From Janibacter sp. DB-40 (GTDB lineage: Bacteria > Actinomycetota > Actinomycetes > Actinomycetales > Dermatophilaceae), in assembly GCF_029510815.1 (NCBI RefSeq), contig NZ_CP120360.1:1-64000 (forward strand): a DNA stretch of 64,000 nt, in the 5' to 3' direction. The notes beneath the pieces were generated by a model that was given only the letters and a program-made list of their open reading frames with translations, did not search any database and was not told the DNA's origin. The translations under genes and the position numbers were made by a program. Positions 29,392-37,347 of the stretch are shown piece by piece (positions within the stretch are counted from its first letter, which is position 1; each line of letters starts with the position of its first letter).

Positions 29392-30225
29392 ATGAGCACT
29401 GTCGAGACCACCACCAACCCCGAGGTCGCCGAGACGATCGACGTCAACGGCATCGCGACGAACTACCACGACGTGGGCGAGGGCGACCCCGTCCTGCTGA
29501 TCCACGGCTCCGGCCCCGGCGTGAGCGCCTACGCGAACTGGCGCGTGGTCCTGCCCGAGCTGTCGCGCACCCATCGCGTCATCGCGCCGGACGTCCTCGG
29601 CTTCGGCTACACCGAGCGTCCGGAGGGCGTCACCTACGACATGGCGACGTGGACCGAGCACCTCGTCGGCCTCATGGACGCCCTGGGCATCGAGAAGGCC
29701 GCGGTCGTGGGCAACAGCTTCGGCGGCGCACTCGCGCTCAACGTCGCGGCACACCACCCGGAGCGGGTGAGCAGGCTCGTCCTCATGGGCGCGGTGGGCG
29801 TGCCCTTCGAGATCACCGAGGGCCTGGACAAGGTGTGGGGCTTCGAGCCCTCCCTGGAGAACATGGTCGACCTCATGGACGTCTTCGCCTACGACCGCTC
29901 GCTCCTGACCGAGGACCTGGCCCGGCTCCGGCTCGAGGCCGCCACCCGCCCGGGCGTGCACGAGGCCTACAGCTCGATGTTCCCGGCGCCGCGGCAGAAC
30001 TCGGTCGAGGCGATGACGATCCCCGACCAGGACATCCGCGCCATCACGCAGCCGACGCTGATCATCCACGGCCGCGACGACGAGGTCATCCCGCTGAGCA
30101 ACTCCATGCGCCTCCACGAGCTCATCGAGCAGTCCCAGTTGCACGTCTTCGGCCAGTGCGGTCACTGGGTGCAGATCGAGCACACCAAGGACTTCACCCA
30201 GCTCGTCGAGGCCTTCCTGGCCTGA
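29392..30225 (+). CDS. dmpD: 2-hydroxymuconic semialdehyde hydrolase (alpha/beta hydrolase)
   Basis: This C-C bond hydrolase releases formate (or an acid, from substituted substrates) from the meta-cleavage product to give 2-hydroxypentadienoate. The motifs are HGSGPGVSAYANW (oxyanion loop), nucleophile Ser in GNSFGGALA (about residue 106), Asp in GRDDEVIP and His in GQCGHWVQIEH. The 277-residue length and the HGSGPG phrase are those of DmpD/XylF/TodF. It lies 8 kb from the rest of the pathway, past gyrA. A degenerate CGTTCC-N7-GCACCG lies at 29310-29328, a weak hint of common regulation. RBS AGGAGG precedes the ATG. Confidence 0.9.
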   Translation: MSTVETTTNPEVAETIDVNGIATNYHDVGEGDPVLLIHGSGPGVSAYANWRVVLPELSRTHRVIAPDVLGFGYTERPEGVTYDMATWTEHLVGLMDALGIEKAAVVGNSFGGALALNVAAHHPERVSRLVLMGAVGVPFEITEGLDKVWGFEPSLENMVDLMDVFAYDRSLLTEDLARLRLEAATRPGVHEAYSSMFPAPRQNSVEAMTIPDQDIRAITQPTLIIHGRDDEVIPLSNSMRLHELIEQSQLHVFGQCGHWVQIEHTKDFTQLVEAFLA

Positions 30226-30270
30226 CGAGACGCAGGTGGACGGCGGCCCTCAGGCCACCGGACGGTGCCC

Positions 30271-30627
30271 TCACGGCACGGGCCGGTGCTTCCTGGGCAG
30301 CTTGGCCACGACCGTCTCGTAGGAGTCCTCGACCGCCTCGAGCAGCTCGTCGAGCGGGATGGCTCCGCCGATGGTCAGCGTGTTCCAACCGCTGCGGCCG
30401 ATGTAGGCCATGACCGCGGCATCGTGCGGGTAGCGGGCGAGCCACTCGTCGGCCTCCTCCCGGGTGGCGCCGGCCTTGACACCGACGGACCGGGCGCCGA
30501 GGAAGGCGAAGATCCTGCCCTTCGCCGCGGGCCCGACCTTCGCGACGAGGTCGCCCTCCCACGGCTCGTCCGGCCACGCTCCCGGGAGGGAGAGGGCGTG
30601 GTCACGGATGGTGTCGGCGGCGGCCAC
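30271..30627 (-). CDS. MmcQ/YjbR family protein
   Basis: A 118-residue protein of the MmcQ/YjbR family (DNA-binding-like CyaY fold, function not established). The recognisable features are the opening DTIRDHALSLPGAWPDEPWE, K-V-G-P-A-A-K-G-R-I-F-A-F-L, and IGRSGWNTLTIGGAIPLDEL. It is convergent with the hydrolase gene across 45 bases. Upstream lies a 40-base hairpin and no close partner, so it is probably transcribed alone. Confidence 0.82.
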   Translation of the reverse strand: MAAADTIRDHALSLPGAWPDEPWEGDLVAKVGPAAKGRIFAFLGARSVGVKAGATREEADEWLARYPHDAAVMAYIGRSGWNTLTIGGAIPLDELLEAVEDSYETVVAKLPRKHRPVP

Positions 30628-30645
30628 CTGCCCAGCGTGGCACAG

Positions 30646-30685
30646 CGAAGGGGGCCGGCCCGCTGGTGCGGACCGGCCCCCTTCG
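30646..30685. terminator. Hairpin between two minus-strand genes
   Basis: CGAAGGGGGCCGG (30646-30658) pairs perfectly with 30673-30685, and CCGC/GCGG pairs inside after one mismatch, closing on TGGT. Both arms contain the recurrent octamer CGAAGGGG/CCCCTTCG. It lies downstream of the coiled-coil gene and upstream of the MmcQ gene, so it probably ends transcription of the former. Confidence 0.6.
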
Positions 30686-30694
30686 AGGCTCGCG

Positions 30695-30730
30695 CCCGGG
30701 AGGCGCTCACACCTCAGGACACCGCCTTCG
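30695..30730. repeat. Second copy of a 35-bp dispersed repeat
   Basis: This stretch matches 29261-29295 (the distal part of the tRNA-Ala hairpin) except for two substitutions and one extra G. The shared core is GCTCACACCTCAGG followed by ACCGCCTTCG. Here the complementary left arm of the tRNA-Ala stem is missing, so the copy is not a hairpin by itself. Confidence 0.55.
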
Positions 30731-30750
30731 CGTGGTGCTGGTGGTGACGC

Positions 30751-31692
30751 TCAGAGCTTGTCGTCGCGGTCGACCGGGAGGTCGCCGTCGAGGTGCTCCG
30801 GCGCCAGGTCGGCGTGGTCCGTGGCGTCCGTGGTGGACGGGACGGACGAGTCGTTGTCCGCCCAGTCCTGGGCCGAGGTCCACGCGTCGGTGCCCTCGGC
30901 CGAGGTGGCCTGCGGGCCCGGGTCGAGAGCGGGGTCGAGCGCCGGGTCGACCGGGGCGGTGTCGGCGGCCTCGGCCGCCGGTGCCACGCCGGTGGCCGCG
31001 ATGCCGCCCGTGACGGACGAGTCGCGGCCGGTGGTCGGCGCCTTGTAGGGGTCACCGGTCGGGACGGCCCACGGGTCCTTCTTCGGGGCCAGCTTCGTCC
31101 TGGCGGCGACGGCAGCGACGCCGCCGGCGATGAGGGCCAGCAGGAACAGCTTGCGCTTGCGGCCCTTCTTCTCGGGCTTGCTGCTCTTGCCCTTGGCGGC
31201 GTCGAGGGCGGCACCGGTGTCGCGCTCGTCGCGCAGCGCCGCCATGACCTCGGGACCACGCACGACGGCCTCGTCGGCGGCCTTGCGACCTGCGGCGAGC
31301 CCGGCGGCCGCGAGGCTGCCCGCGGTCCCGACGAGCCGGTCGCGGGCGTCCGCGATGTCCTCGCCTGCGTGCTCCGTGGCCTTGCCGGCCTTCTTCTTGC
31401 GCTTCTTCAGGTCCTTCGCGGCGGCCTTGCGACGCTTGCCCGCGTTCTTCTTGGCGTCCTTCTTGGCCTGCTCGGCCTCCGCGCGCAGCTCCTCGGCACG
31501 GGCAGTGGCGTTCGCGCGTGCGGCGGCCGCCTGCTCGGCGGCCGCTTCCCTCAGCTCGTGGGCGCGCTCGCTGCCGTGCTCGGTCTGCTCTGCGACCTTG
31601 TCGATGATCTCGTGGACCTTGACCGCAGCGGTCTCGGCGGTCTCATGGGCGCGTACGCGCCCGTCCTCGACCCTGTTGTTCGTCTGGAACAC
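30751..31692 (-). CDS. Lys/Ala-rich coiled-coil protein with one membrane segment
   Basis: Not a family I recognise. The N-terminal 140 residues are a continuous Ala/Glu/Lys heptad-like helix (for example AEELRAEAEQAKKDAKKNAG), with a strongly basic KKRKKK-type patch. A Lys-rich stretch and the hydrophobic LFLLALIAGGVAAVAA (about 190-205) follow, then an acidic Pro/Asp/Ser tail. This resembles proteins that tether or coat nucleic acid or membranes, but no function can be assigned. GTG 31692 is chosen because AGGAGG lies four bases upstream; ATG 31695 and ATG 31725 are alternatives. It is divergent from ppiA across about 120 bases. Confidence 0.6.
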   Translation of the reverse strand: MFQTNNRVEDGRVRAHETAETAAVKVHEIIDKVAEQTEHGSERAHELREAAAEQAAAARANATARAEELRAEAEQAKKDAKKNAGKRRKAAAKDLKKRKKKAGKATEHAGEDIADARDRLVGTAGSLAAAGLAAGRKAADEAVVRGPEVMAALRDERDTGAALDAAKGKSSKPEKKGRKRKLFLLALIAGGVAAVAARTKLAPKKDPWAVPTGDPYKAPTTGRDSSVTGGIAATGVAPAAEAADTAPVDPALDPALDPGPQATSAEGTDAWTSAQDWADNDSSVPSTTDATDHADLAPEHLDGDLPVDRDDKL

Positions 31693-31815
31693 CATTCCTC
31701 CTGCGCGATTGGCTACTACCCCCATCCTGCACCGGATCCACCGTCAGCGAAACCGAGAGCCGTCCAGGGGCCCGCCGCGTCCGCGTGTCGGACGGGCTGA
31801 CTACCATGACTACCC

Positions 31816-32337
31816 ATGAAGGCGATCCTGCACACGAACCACGGCGACATCTCCATCGAGCTGTTCCCCAACCAGGCCCCCAAGACGGTCGACAACTTCG
31901 CCGGTCTCGCCACCGGTGAGAAGGAGTACACCGACGACGCGGGCCGCTCCAACCCCACGAAGTTCTACGACGGTCTCGGTTTCCACCGGGTCATCCCCGG
32001 CTTCATGATCCAGGGCGGGTGCCCGCTGGGGCAGGGCACCGGTGGCCCCGGCTACTCCTTCGACGACGAGATCCACCCCGACCTGACCTTCTCCAAGCCG
32101 TACCTGCTCGCCATGGCCAACGCCGGCAAGCGGATGGGCAAGGGCACCAACGGGTCGCAGTTCTTCGTCACCGTCGGGGAGACCCCGTGGCTGAACGGCA
32201 AGCACACGATCTTCGGCGAGGTCTCCGACGGCCCGAGCCGCGAGGTGGTCGACGCGATCGCCGCCGTCCCGACCGGTGCGATGGACAAGCCGGCCGAGCC
32301 GGTCACCATCGACTCCGTCGAGATCATCCGGGACTGA
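31816..32337 (+). CDS. ppiA: Peptidyl-prolyl cis-trans isomerase (cyclophilin)
   Basis: A cytoplasmic cyclophilin that speeds proline isomerisation during folding. It has 173 residues with no signal peptide. The catalytic Arg and neighbours are in GFHRVIPGFMIQGG, and the substrate pocket in NGSQFFVTVGETPWLNGKHT. The ppiA-rhomboid-crgA order is standard around the origin in actinobacteria. The next gene starts four bases after the stop. Confidence 0.95.
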   Translation: MKAILHTNHGDISIELFPNQAPKTVDNFAGLATGEKEYTDDAGRSNPTKFYDGLGFHRVIPGFMIQGGCPLGQGTGGPGYSFDDEIHPDLTFSKPYLLAMANAGKRMGKGTNGSQFFVTVGETPWLNGKHTIFGEVSDGPSREVVDAIAAVPTGAMDKPAEPVTIDSVEIIRD

Positions 32338-32341
32338 TCCC

Positions 32342-33253
32342 GTGACCCAGCCGCCCCAGGGCTGGGGAGGAGCCACCGGACCGCGTGACGGTGCCGGTGG
32401 CTCCGACGTTCCGGTCTGCCCCCGGCACCCGGACCGGGTCTCCTACATCCGCTGCCAGCGCTGCCGCCGGCCGGCCTGCCCGGAGTGCCAGCGCAGCGCC
32501 GCGGTGGGCGTCCAGTGCGTGGACTGCCTCCGGGAGCAGGCGAAGGGGGAACGCCGCCCGGTCACCGTCCTCGGCGGGCGTGCCGGGGCCGACAAGCCGT
32601 ACCTGACCATGACGATCATCGCGATCTGCGTGCTCGTGTGGATCGGTGAGCAGATCTCCCCGCAGGTGTTCCAGGCGGTCGCTTTCGCGCCGGTGCTCGG
32701 CGCGATCGAGCCGTGGCGGTTCATCACCTCGGCGTTCGCCCACAGCCCGAACCAGATCATGCACATCGGCTTCAACATGTTCGCCCTGTGGATCGTCGGC
32801 AGCTACCTCGAGCAGATGATGGGCTGGGCGCGCTACCTCGCGATCTACCTCGTGACGGCCGTCGCCGGGACGGTGGCCTGGCTGCTCTTCCAGCCGGTCG
32901 CGTGGGGCGTGCCGGGCTCCAACACCCCGCTCGTGGGTGCCTCGGGGGCCGTCTTCGGCCTCTTCGCCGCGGTCATCGTGCTCAACCGGCACCTCGGCCG
33001 CGACAGCTCGAGCATGGTCGCGATCGTCGGCATCAACGCCGTCATCGGCTTCATCATCCCCAACGTCGCGTGGGAGGCCCACCTCGGCGGTCTCGTGGCC
33101 GGTGCCATCGTCGCGCTGGCCCTGACCGTGGCCCGCACCCGGCGCAGCCCGGTCATCGCCTGGGCGGGGATCCTCGGTGTCCTCGCCGTGGTGCTCGCCC
33201 TCGCGGTGGCCAAGTACGCGCTCTCCCCGGGGGCACCCATGCTTCTCGGCTGA
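32342..33253 (+). CDS. Rhomboid-family intramembrane serine protease with zinc-binding N-terminus
   Basis: A 303-residue membrane protein. An N-terminal B-box-like zinc site (CPRHPDRVSYIRCQRC, then CPECQR and CVDC) precedes six or seven membrane helices. The rhomboid catalytic Ser lies in VGASGAVFG (about residue 202) and the catalytic His in WEAHLGGLVAG (about 249). The His/Asn-bearing HIGFNMFALW lies in the second helix. Starts with GTG just after ppiA, probably one transcript. Substrates unknown. Confidence 0.9.
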   Translation: MTQPPQGWGGATGPRDGAGGSDVPVCPRHPDRVSYIRCQRCRRPACPECQRSAAVGVQCVDCLREQAKGERRPVTVLGGRAGADKPYLTMTIIAICVLVWIGEQISPQVFQAVAFAPVLGAIEPWRFITSAFAHSPNQIMHIGFNMFALWIVGSYLEQMMGWARYLAIYLVTAVAGTVAWLLFQPVAWGVPGSNTPLVGASGAVFGLFAAVIVLNRHLGRDSSSMVAIVGINAVIGFIIPNVAWEAHLGGLVAGAIVALALTVARTRRSPVIAWAGILGVLAVVLALAVAKYALSPGAPMLLG

Positions 33254-33272
33254 GCGAGTTACACACGTGTAA

Positions 33273-33334
33273 TTGTCCCCAGCTGGGGACAAGGCTGTGG
33301 ACAACACGAGTTGTCCACAGGGGTCGGGGGACAA
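33273..33334. promoter_or_regulatory. Secondary cluster of DnaA-box sequences
   Basis: Two perfect DnaA boxes face each other: TGTGGACAA at 33296-33304 and TTGTCCACA at 33311-33319, within a 10-bp inverted repeat. Just before them is the perfect 20-bp palindrome at 33273-33292, made of one-mismatch boxes TTGTCCCCA and TGGGGACAA. A weaker GGGGGACAA is at 33326-33334. All lie in the 140-base gap between convergent genes, so a promoter role is unlikely. Titration or reactivation of DnaA is an inference. Confidence 0.6.
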
Positions 33335-33340
33335 CACGGA

Positions 33341-33373
33341 CGAAGGCCCGCACGTCGCACGTGCGGGCCTTCG
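33341..33373. terminator. Bidirectional hairpin terminator, rhomboid/crgA
   Basis: A perfect 15-bp stem (CGAAGGCCCGCACGT and its complement) with a three-base loop lies between the converging rhomboid and crgA genes, followed by GGGTTGTT. It fits factor-independent termination in both directions. Confidence 0.75.
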
Positions 33374-33393
33374 GGTTGTTGCGAGGAGACCGG

Positions 33394-33750
33394 CTACTTC
33401 CACCTGGTCGTCATGGCGAACCCGGCGAGCACCAGACCGAAGCCGACGCCGAGGTTCCACATCCCCCAGCTGGGGACGGGGTACTGCTGCTTGGTGATGT
33501 AGAAGGTCACGACCCACAACCCACCGATGATCATGAGCGAGAGCATCACCGGCACGAACCACGGTGGGTTGCCGACCCGCTGCGCCTTGGCCTTGTGCCG
33601 CTGCTTGGCCTCGGCCTCGTCAACGGCTGCGTCCGCCTTGGCACGCTTGCTCGGGTCGCCGGAGCGCGAGAGCCGGCTGGCCTTCGCCTTCCCGGTGGCC
33701 GAGGCCTTCTTCGCCGGGGTGTCCTTCGCGTCATCGGCGGACTTCGCCAC
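33394..33750 (-). CDS. crgA: Cell division protein CrgA
   Basis: A small septum protein that interacts with FtsZ and penicillin-binding proteins in actinobacteria. It has 118 residues: a basic Ala/Lys-rich cytoplasmic tail, then two membrane helices. The hallmark NPPWFVPVMLSLMIIGGLWV begins the first, and the segment around SWGMWNLGVGFGLVLAGFAM forms the second. The neighbourhood (DUF881, trpG, pknB cluster) is the canonical one. It is divergent from the DUF881 gene across 84 bases. Confidence 0.93.
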   Translation of the reverse strand: MAKSADDAKDTPAKKASATGKAKASRLSRSGDPSKRAKADAAVDEAEAKQRHKAKAQRVGNPPWFVPVMLSLMIIGGLWVVTFYITKQQYPVPSWGMWNLGVGFGLVLAGFAMTTRWK

Positions 33751-33834
33751 TGCGTGCTCCTTCGAGGATGTCAGGTTCGTGGCCTAGCGTAGAGGTCTCC
33801 ACCGGTGCGACCGAGCGAAGGGGGTGGGACACCC

Positions 33835-34674
33835 GTGGCCGATGACGAGACCTCTGGCGCGCAGGAGACGGGCCCGACCCCGGACGACGGGCCCCCCAGG
33901 GGTCCTCGCCCCCGCGTCGGGCGCCTCGGCGCGTGGCTGACCCACCGTCCCACCGGGTGGTCCGCGCTCGTCCCCGTCATCGCGCTGGGTGCCGGGCTGC
34001 TCTTCGCGACCTCCAGCGCCACCGCCCGCGGGACCGACCTGCGGGCGGAGAGCGCCGACCTGCCGGGCCTCATCCAGGAGGGCACCCGTGAGAACGAACG
34101 GGCCGCGCAGCGGGTCGAGGTCCTGCGCGAGGACATCGAGCGGTTGACGCGCGAGGCGGCGCCCGGGAGCGAGCGGCTGCGCGAGATCGACCGCAGGAGC
34201 ACCCTCGTGGCCGACGACGCGGGCCTGGTCCCGGCCACGGGCGAGGCAGTGAGCGTCACCCTCGACGACGCCCACCTCGATGCCGACGAGATCCCCACCG
34301 GCTTCACCGTCAACGACGTGATCGTCCACCAGCAGGACGTCCAGGGCGTCGTCAACGCGCTGTGGCGCGGTGGTGCCGAGGCGATGCAGATCATGGACCA
34401 GCGGGTGATCTCCACCAGTGCGGTGCGCTGCGTCGGCAACACCCTGATCCTCCAGGGCCGTGTCTACTCGCCACCCTTCACCATCACCGCCGTCGGTGAC
34501 CCCGAGAGGCTGCAGGAGGCGCTCGACGAGGACCCCGCCGTCGACGTCTATCGCCAGTACGTCGACGCCGTCGGTCTCGGCTACGAGGTGACGGTGGACG
34601 AGCAGCGCGAGCTGCCCGCCTTCTCGGGCCAGACCGGTCTGGAGCACGCCCGGGCCATGCCCGACGAGCGGTGA
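33835..34674 (+). CDS. DUF881 family membrane-anchored protein
   Basis: A 279-residue protein with an N-terminal cytoplasmic stretch, one membrane helix (ALVPVIALGAGLLFATSS, about 42-59), a short coiled coil and an exported DUF881 domain. The domain motifs are VSVTLDDAHLDAD, V-N-D-V-I-V-H-Q-Q-D-V, and RCVGNTLILQGRVYSPPFTI. Family function is unknown, but its genes neighbour crgA and cell division loci. GTG 33835 is chosen as start; the upstream GAAGGGGGTGGG serves as RBS. Confidence 0.82.
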   Translation: MADDETSGAQETGPTPDDGPPRGPRPRVGRLGAWLTHRPTGWSALVPVIALGAGLLFATSSATARGTDLRAESADLPGLIQEGTRENERAAQRVEVLREDIERLTREAAPGSERLREIDRRSTLVADDAGLVPATGEAVSVTLDDAHLDADEIPTGFTVNDVIVHQQDVQGVVNALWRGGAEAMQIMDQRVISTSAVRCVGNTLILQGRVYSPPFTITAVGDPERLQEALDEDPAVDVYRQYVDAVGLGYEVTVDEQRELPAFSGQTGLEHARAMPDER

Positions 34675-34690
34675 GGTCCATACTGGCCGG

Positions 34691-35347
34691 GTGAGCCAGA
34701 TCCTCGTCGTCGACAACTACGACAGCTTCGTCTTCACCATCGTCGGGTACCTGCAGCAGCTCGGTGCCGAGACGACGGTGGTGCGCAACGACGCCATCTC
34801 CCCCGGGGACGCGGCGGACTTCGACGGGGTCCTCGTCTCGCCGGGGCCCGGCACACCGGAGGGCGCCGGCGTCTCCATGGCGATGATCGAGGCGTGCGCG
34901 GAGCGGGCCCAGCCGATGCTGGGTGTCTGCCTGGGGCACCAGGCCCTCGGCGTCGTCCTCGGGGCGCGCGTGGGGCGGGCCCCCGAGCTTCTCCACGGCA
35001 AGACCAGCCGCGTCCTCCACGACGAGGACGGCGTGCTCGCCGGTCTCTCCTCCCCCTTCACCGCGACGCGCTACCACTCACTGACGATCGACCCGGCGAC
35101 GGTCCCCGAGGACCTCGTCCCCAACGGCCACACCGAGTCCGGCGTCATCATGGCCGCCCGGCACCGGAGCCTGCCGCTGCACGGGGTCCAGTTCCACCCC
35201 GAGTCGGTCCTGACGGAGGGTGGCCACCGGGTCCTCGCCAACTGGCTGGGGATGACCGGCGACTCCGGGGCGGTCGCGCGCAGTGACGGCATGTCCCCCC
35301 TCGTGCGTGACGTCGAGGGCGTCGCCCGGGTCGTCGCGCAGGGCTGA
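34691..35347 (+). CDS. trpG: Glutamine amidotransferase, anthranilate/aminodeoxychorismate synthase component II
   Basis: A class I glutamine amidotransferase supplying ammonia for anthranilate or 4-amino-4-deoxychorismate synthesis. The start is the typical ILVVDNYDSFVFTIVGYL. The oxyanion strand is SPGPGTPEGAG and the catalytic Cys is in LGVCLGHQAL (about residue 79). The His-x-Glu pair is in VQFHPESVLTEGG. It has 218 residues and a GTG start. No trpE or pabB is nearby, so TrpG and PabA cannot be told apart from context; the lone copy beside pknB is usual in actinobacteria. Confidence 0.9.
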   Translation: MSQILVVDNYDSFVFTIVGYLQQLGAETTVVRNDAISPGDAADFDGVLVSPGPGTPEGAGVSMAMIEACAERAQPMLGVCLGHQALGVVLGARVGRAPELLHGKTSRVLHDEDGVLAGLSSPFTATRYHSLTIDPATVPEDLVPNGHTESGVIMAARHRSLPLHGVQFHPESVLTEGGHRVLANWLGMTGDSGAVARSDGMSPLVRDVEGVARVVAQG

Positions 35348-35370
35348 CCGGAGCGCTGCGAGCACGCAGT

Positions 35371-35396
35371 CGGCCCCCGCCGGAGGGCGGGGGCCG
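35371..35396. terminator. Bidirectional hairpin terminator, trpG/pknB
   Basis: A perfect 11-bp stem CGGCCCCCGCC with its complement and loop GGAG lies between the end of trpG and the restored end of pknB. Its position supports a natural pknB stop near 35417 rather than at 35148 inside trpG. Confidence 0.7.
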
Positions 35397-35416
35397 AATC
35401 CGTGCACCGGTTGTCC

Positions 35417-37304
35417 CTACGGGCTCGGCGGTGAGCCCGTGCTGCGGGGGAGGACCCCGTGTCGGGCCCGGTGGGTGAGGTCGTGTCCTCACTCGGGCTC
35501 GACGTCTCCGATCCGGTGTCCGTCGACGTAGGCTCGGACTCCTCGGTCGTGGAGGTCTCCGACTCGGTCGGTTCGACGGTCTCGGTCGTGGGGGTGCCGT
35601 GACGGTCGAGGCGGGCTCCTCGGCGATGACGAAGGTGACCTCGGTGCCCTGCTCGACCTTCCCGGCCGCGGGGTTCTGGGAGAGGATCGTGCCGGGCGCC
35701 GACTGGGACTCCTCGGGCTGCTCCCGGACCTCGAGGTTGAGGTCGTAGAGCTCGGAGCGCACCTCCGAGATGTCCTGACCGACGTAGTCCTGCAGCTCGA
35801 CCTGGCCGCTGGCCACGACGAGGTCGACGGTCTCCCCCTTCTCCACCGTCTCCGACACCGACGGGGAGACCGAGATGACCTCGTCGGGGCCCTGCGCGGC
35901 AGAGTCCTCCTCGGAGACGTCGCCGACCTGCAGACCCACCCCCTCGAGGGCCTCCGTGGCCTCGGACCTGGTCATCCCGACGACATTGGGGACACTCACG
36001 TCCTCGGGGCCGGCGGAGACGGTGAGGGTGACCTCGTCACCCTCACGCGCGGTCGTGCCCTCCTGCGGGTCCTGGTCGATGACCTGGCCCACGGACTCGT
36101 CGCTGGGCTCGCTGACGGAGTCCACCTCGAGTCCCAGGTCGGTCAGCTCGGCGGTGGCCGCCTCCTCGTTGGTGCCGACGACCCCGGGCACGGTGACTTC
36201 GGGTGCACCCCTGCTGGCGTCCCAGGCGAACCAGCCGAGGAGGAGCAGCGGGATCAGCAGCAGCGCGGCGAAGAGCCAGCCGAGACGGGAGCCCCGCCGG
36301 CGCTCGGTCGTCGCCGGGATGGACGCGGTGTCGGGGTCGCTGCGCGGTGCCGTCGTCGCGCCGGCCCGCGGAGCGGCTGCGACGGCCGGCAGGGTCGCGG
36401 TGGCCGCCTCGAGCCGGGAGGTCGCCACCGGGCTGACCGGTCGTCCGTGGGCGAAGGCCTCCAGGTCCTCGGCCATCGCCTTGGCGTCGGGGTAGCGGTC
36501 GTCCCGGTCCTTGGTCAGCGCGTGGACGACCACGGCATCCAGGTCGGAGGGGACGTCGGGGTTCACCGACGACGGGAAGGGAATCTCCGAGTTGACGTGC
36601 TGGTAGGTCAGCGAGATGGGCTCGCCCGTGTACGGGGTGCGCCCGGTCAGGAGCTCGAAGAGCAGGCAGCCGGTGGAGTAGACGTCACTGCGCTTGTCGA
36701 CCGTCTCGCCGCGGGCCTGCTCGGGGGAGATGTACTGCGCGGTGCCGATGACGGCCTGGGTCTGCGTCATCGTCGCCTGGGTGTCGGCGATGGCCCGGGC
36801 GATGCCGAAGTCCATGACCTTCACGTCGCCGGCGTGGGTGACCATGACGTTGCCGGGCTTGATGTCGCGGTGGACGATCCCCATGTCGTGGCTGTAGTCG
36901 AGGGCCTCGAGGACGTGCTGGACGATCCGCGCGGCCTCGTACGGATCCAGCGTCCCCGACTCGGTGTCGTTGAGCATCTCCCGCAGGGTGAGGCCGTCGA
37001 CGTACTCCATGACGATGTAGGGGATGTCCAGCTCTGCGCCGCCCGTCTCGCGCAGGTGCTCCTCGCCGGAGTCGTAGACCGCCACGATCGAGCGGTGGTT
37101 GAGGCCGGCGACGGACTGTGCCTCCCGCCGGAAGCGTGCGAGGAAGGCCGCGTCCCGGGCGTGGTCGGTCCGCAGGATCTTGATCGCGACGGGGCGCCCC
37201 AGTCGTGCGTCGTGTCCGAGGTGGACCTCGGCCATGCCGCCACGACCGATGAGCTCCCCGACCTCGTAGCGTCCGCCGAGCAGGCGGGGTGCCGACGTGC
37301 TCAT
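35417..37304 (-). CDS. pknB: Serine/threonine protein kinase PknB with PASTA repeats; tail frameshifted
   Basis: A membrane kinase that senses muropeptides and controls wall growth and division. Kinase motifs are intact: LIGRGGMAEVHLG, AIKIL, HRDIKPGN, DFG and SPEQARGE. A membrane helix (GWLFAALLLIPLLLLGWFAW) precedes three PASTA repeats that end at VTFVIAEEP. Beyond this the open frame becomes Arg/Pro-rich and runs antisense into trpG, to 35148. Restoring one base in each of two C5 runs (35590-35594 and 35446-35450, G on the plus strand) gives a Thr/Ser/Glu-rich tail ending at TAG 35417, 629 residues in all. Either the assembly has two homopolymer errors or the tail is mutated. Confidence 0.88.
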
Positions 37305-37347
37305 GCTGTCTCCCGGGTGCAGATGGCTGGCGGGGTGGTCGTCGTGC

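Noticed and set aside
35148..35416. C-terminal extension of pknB running antisense into trpG
   Set aside because: Arg/Pro-rich non-conserved sequence after two apparent frameshifts; the terminator at 35371 lies inside it, so it is not a real protein part.
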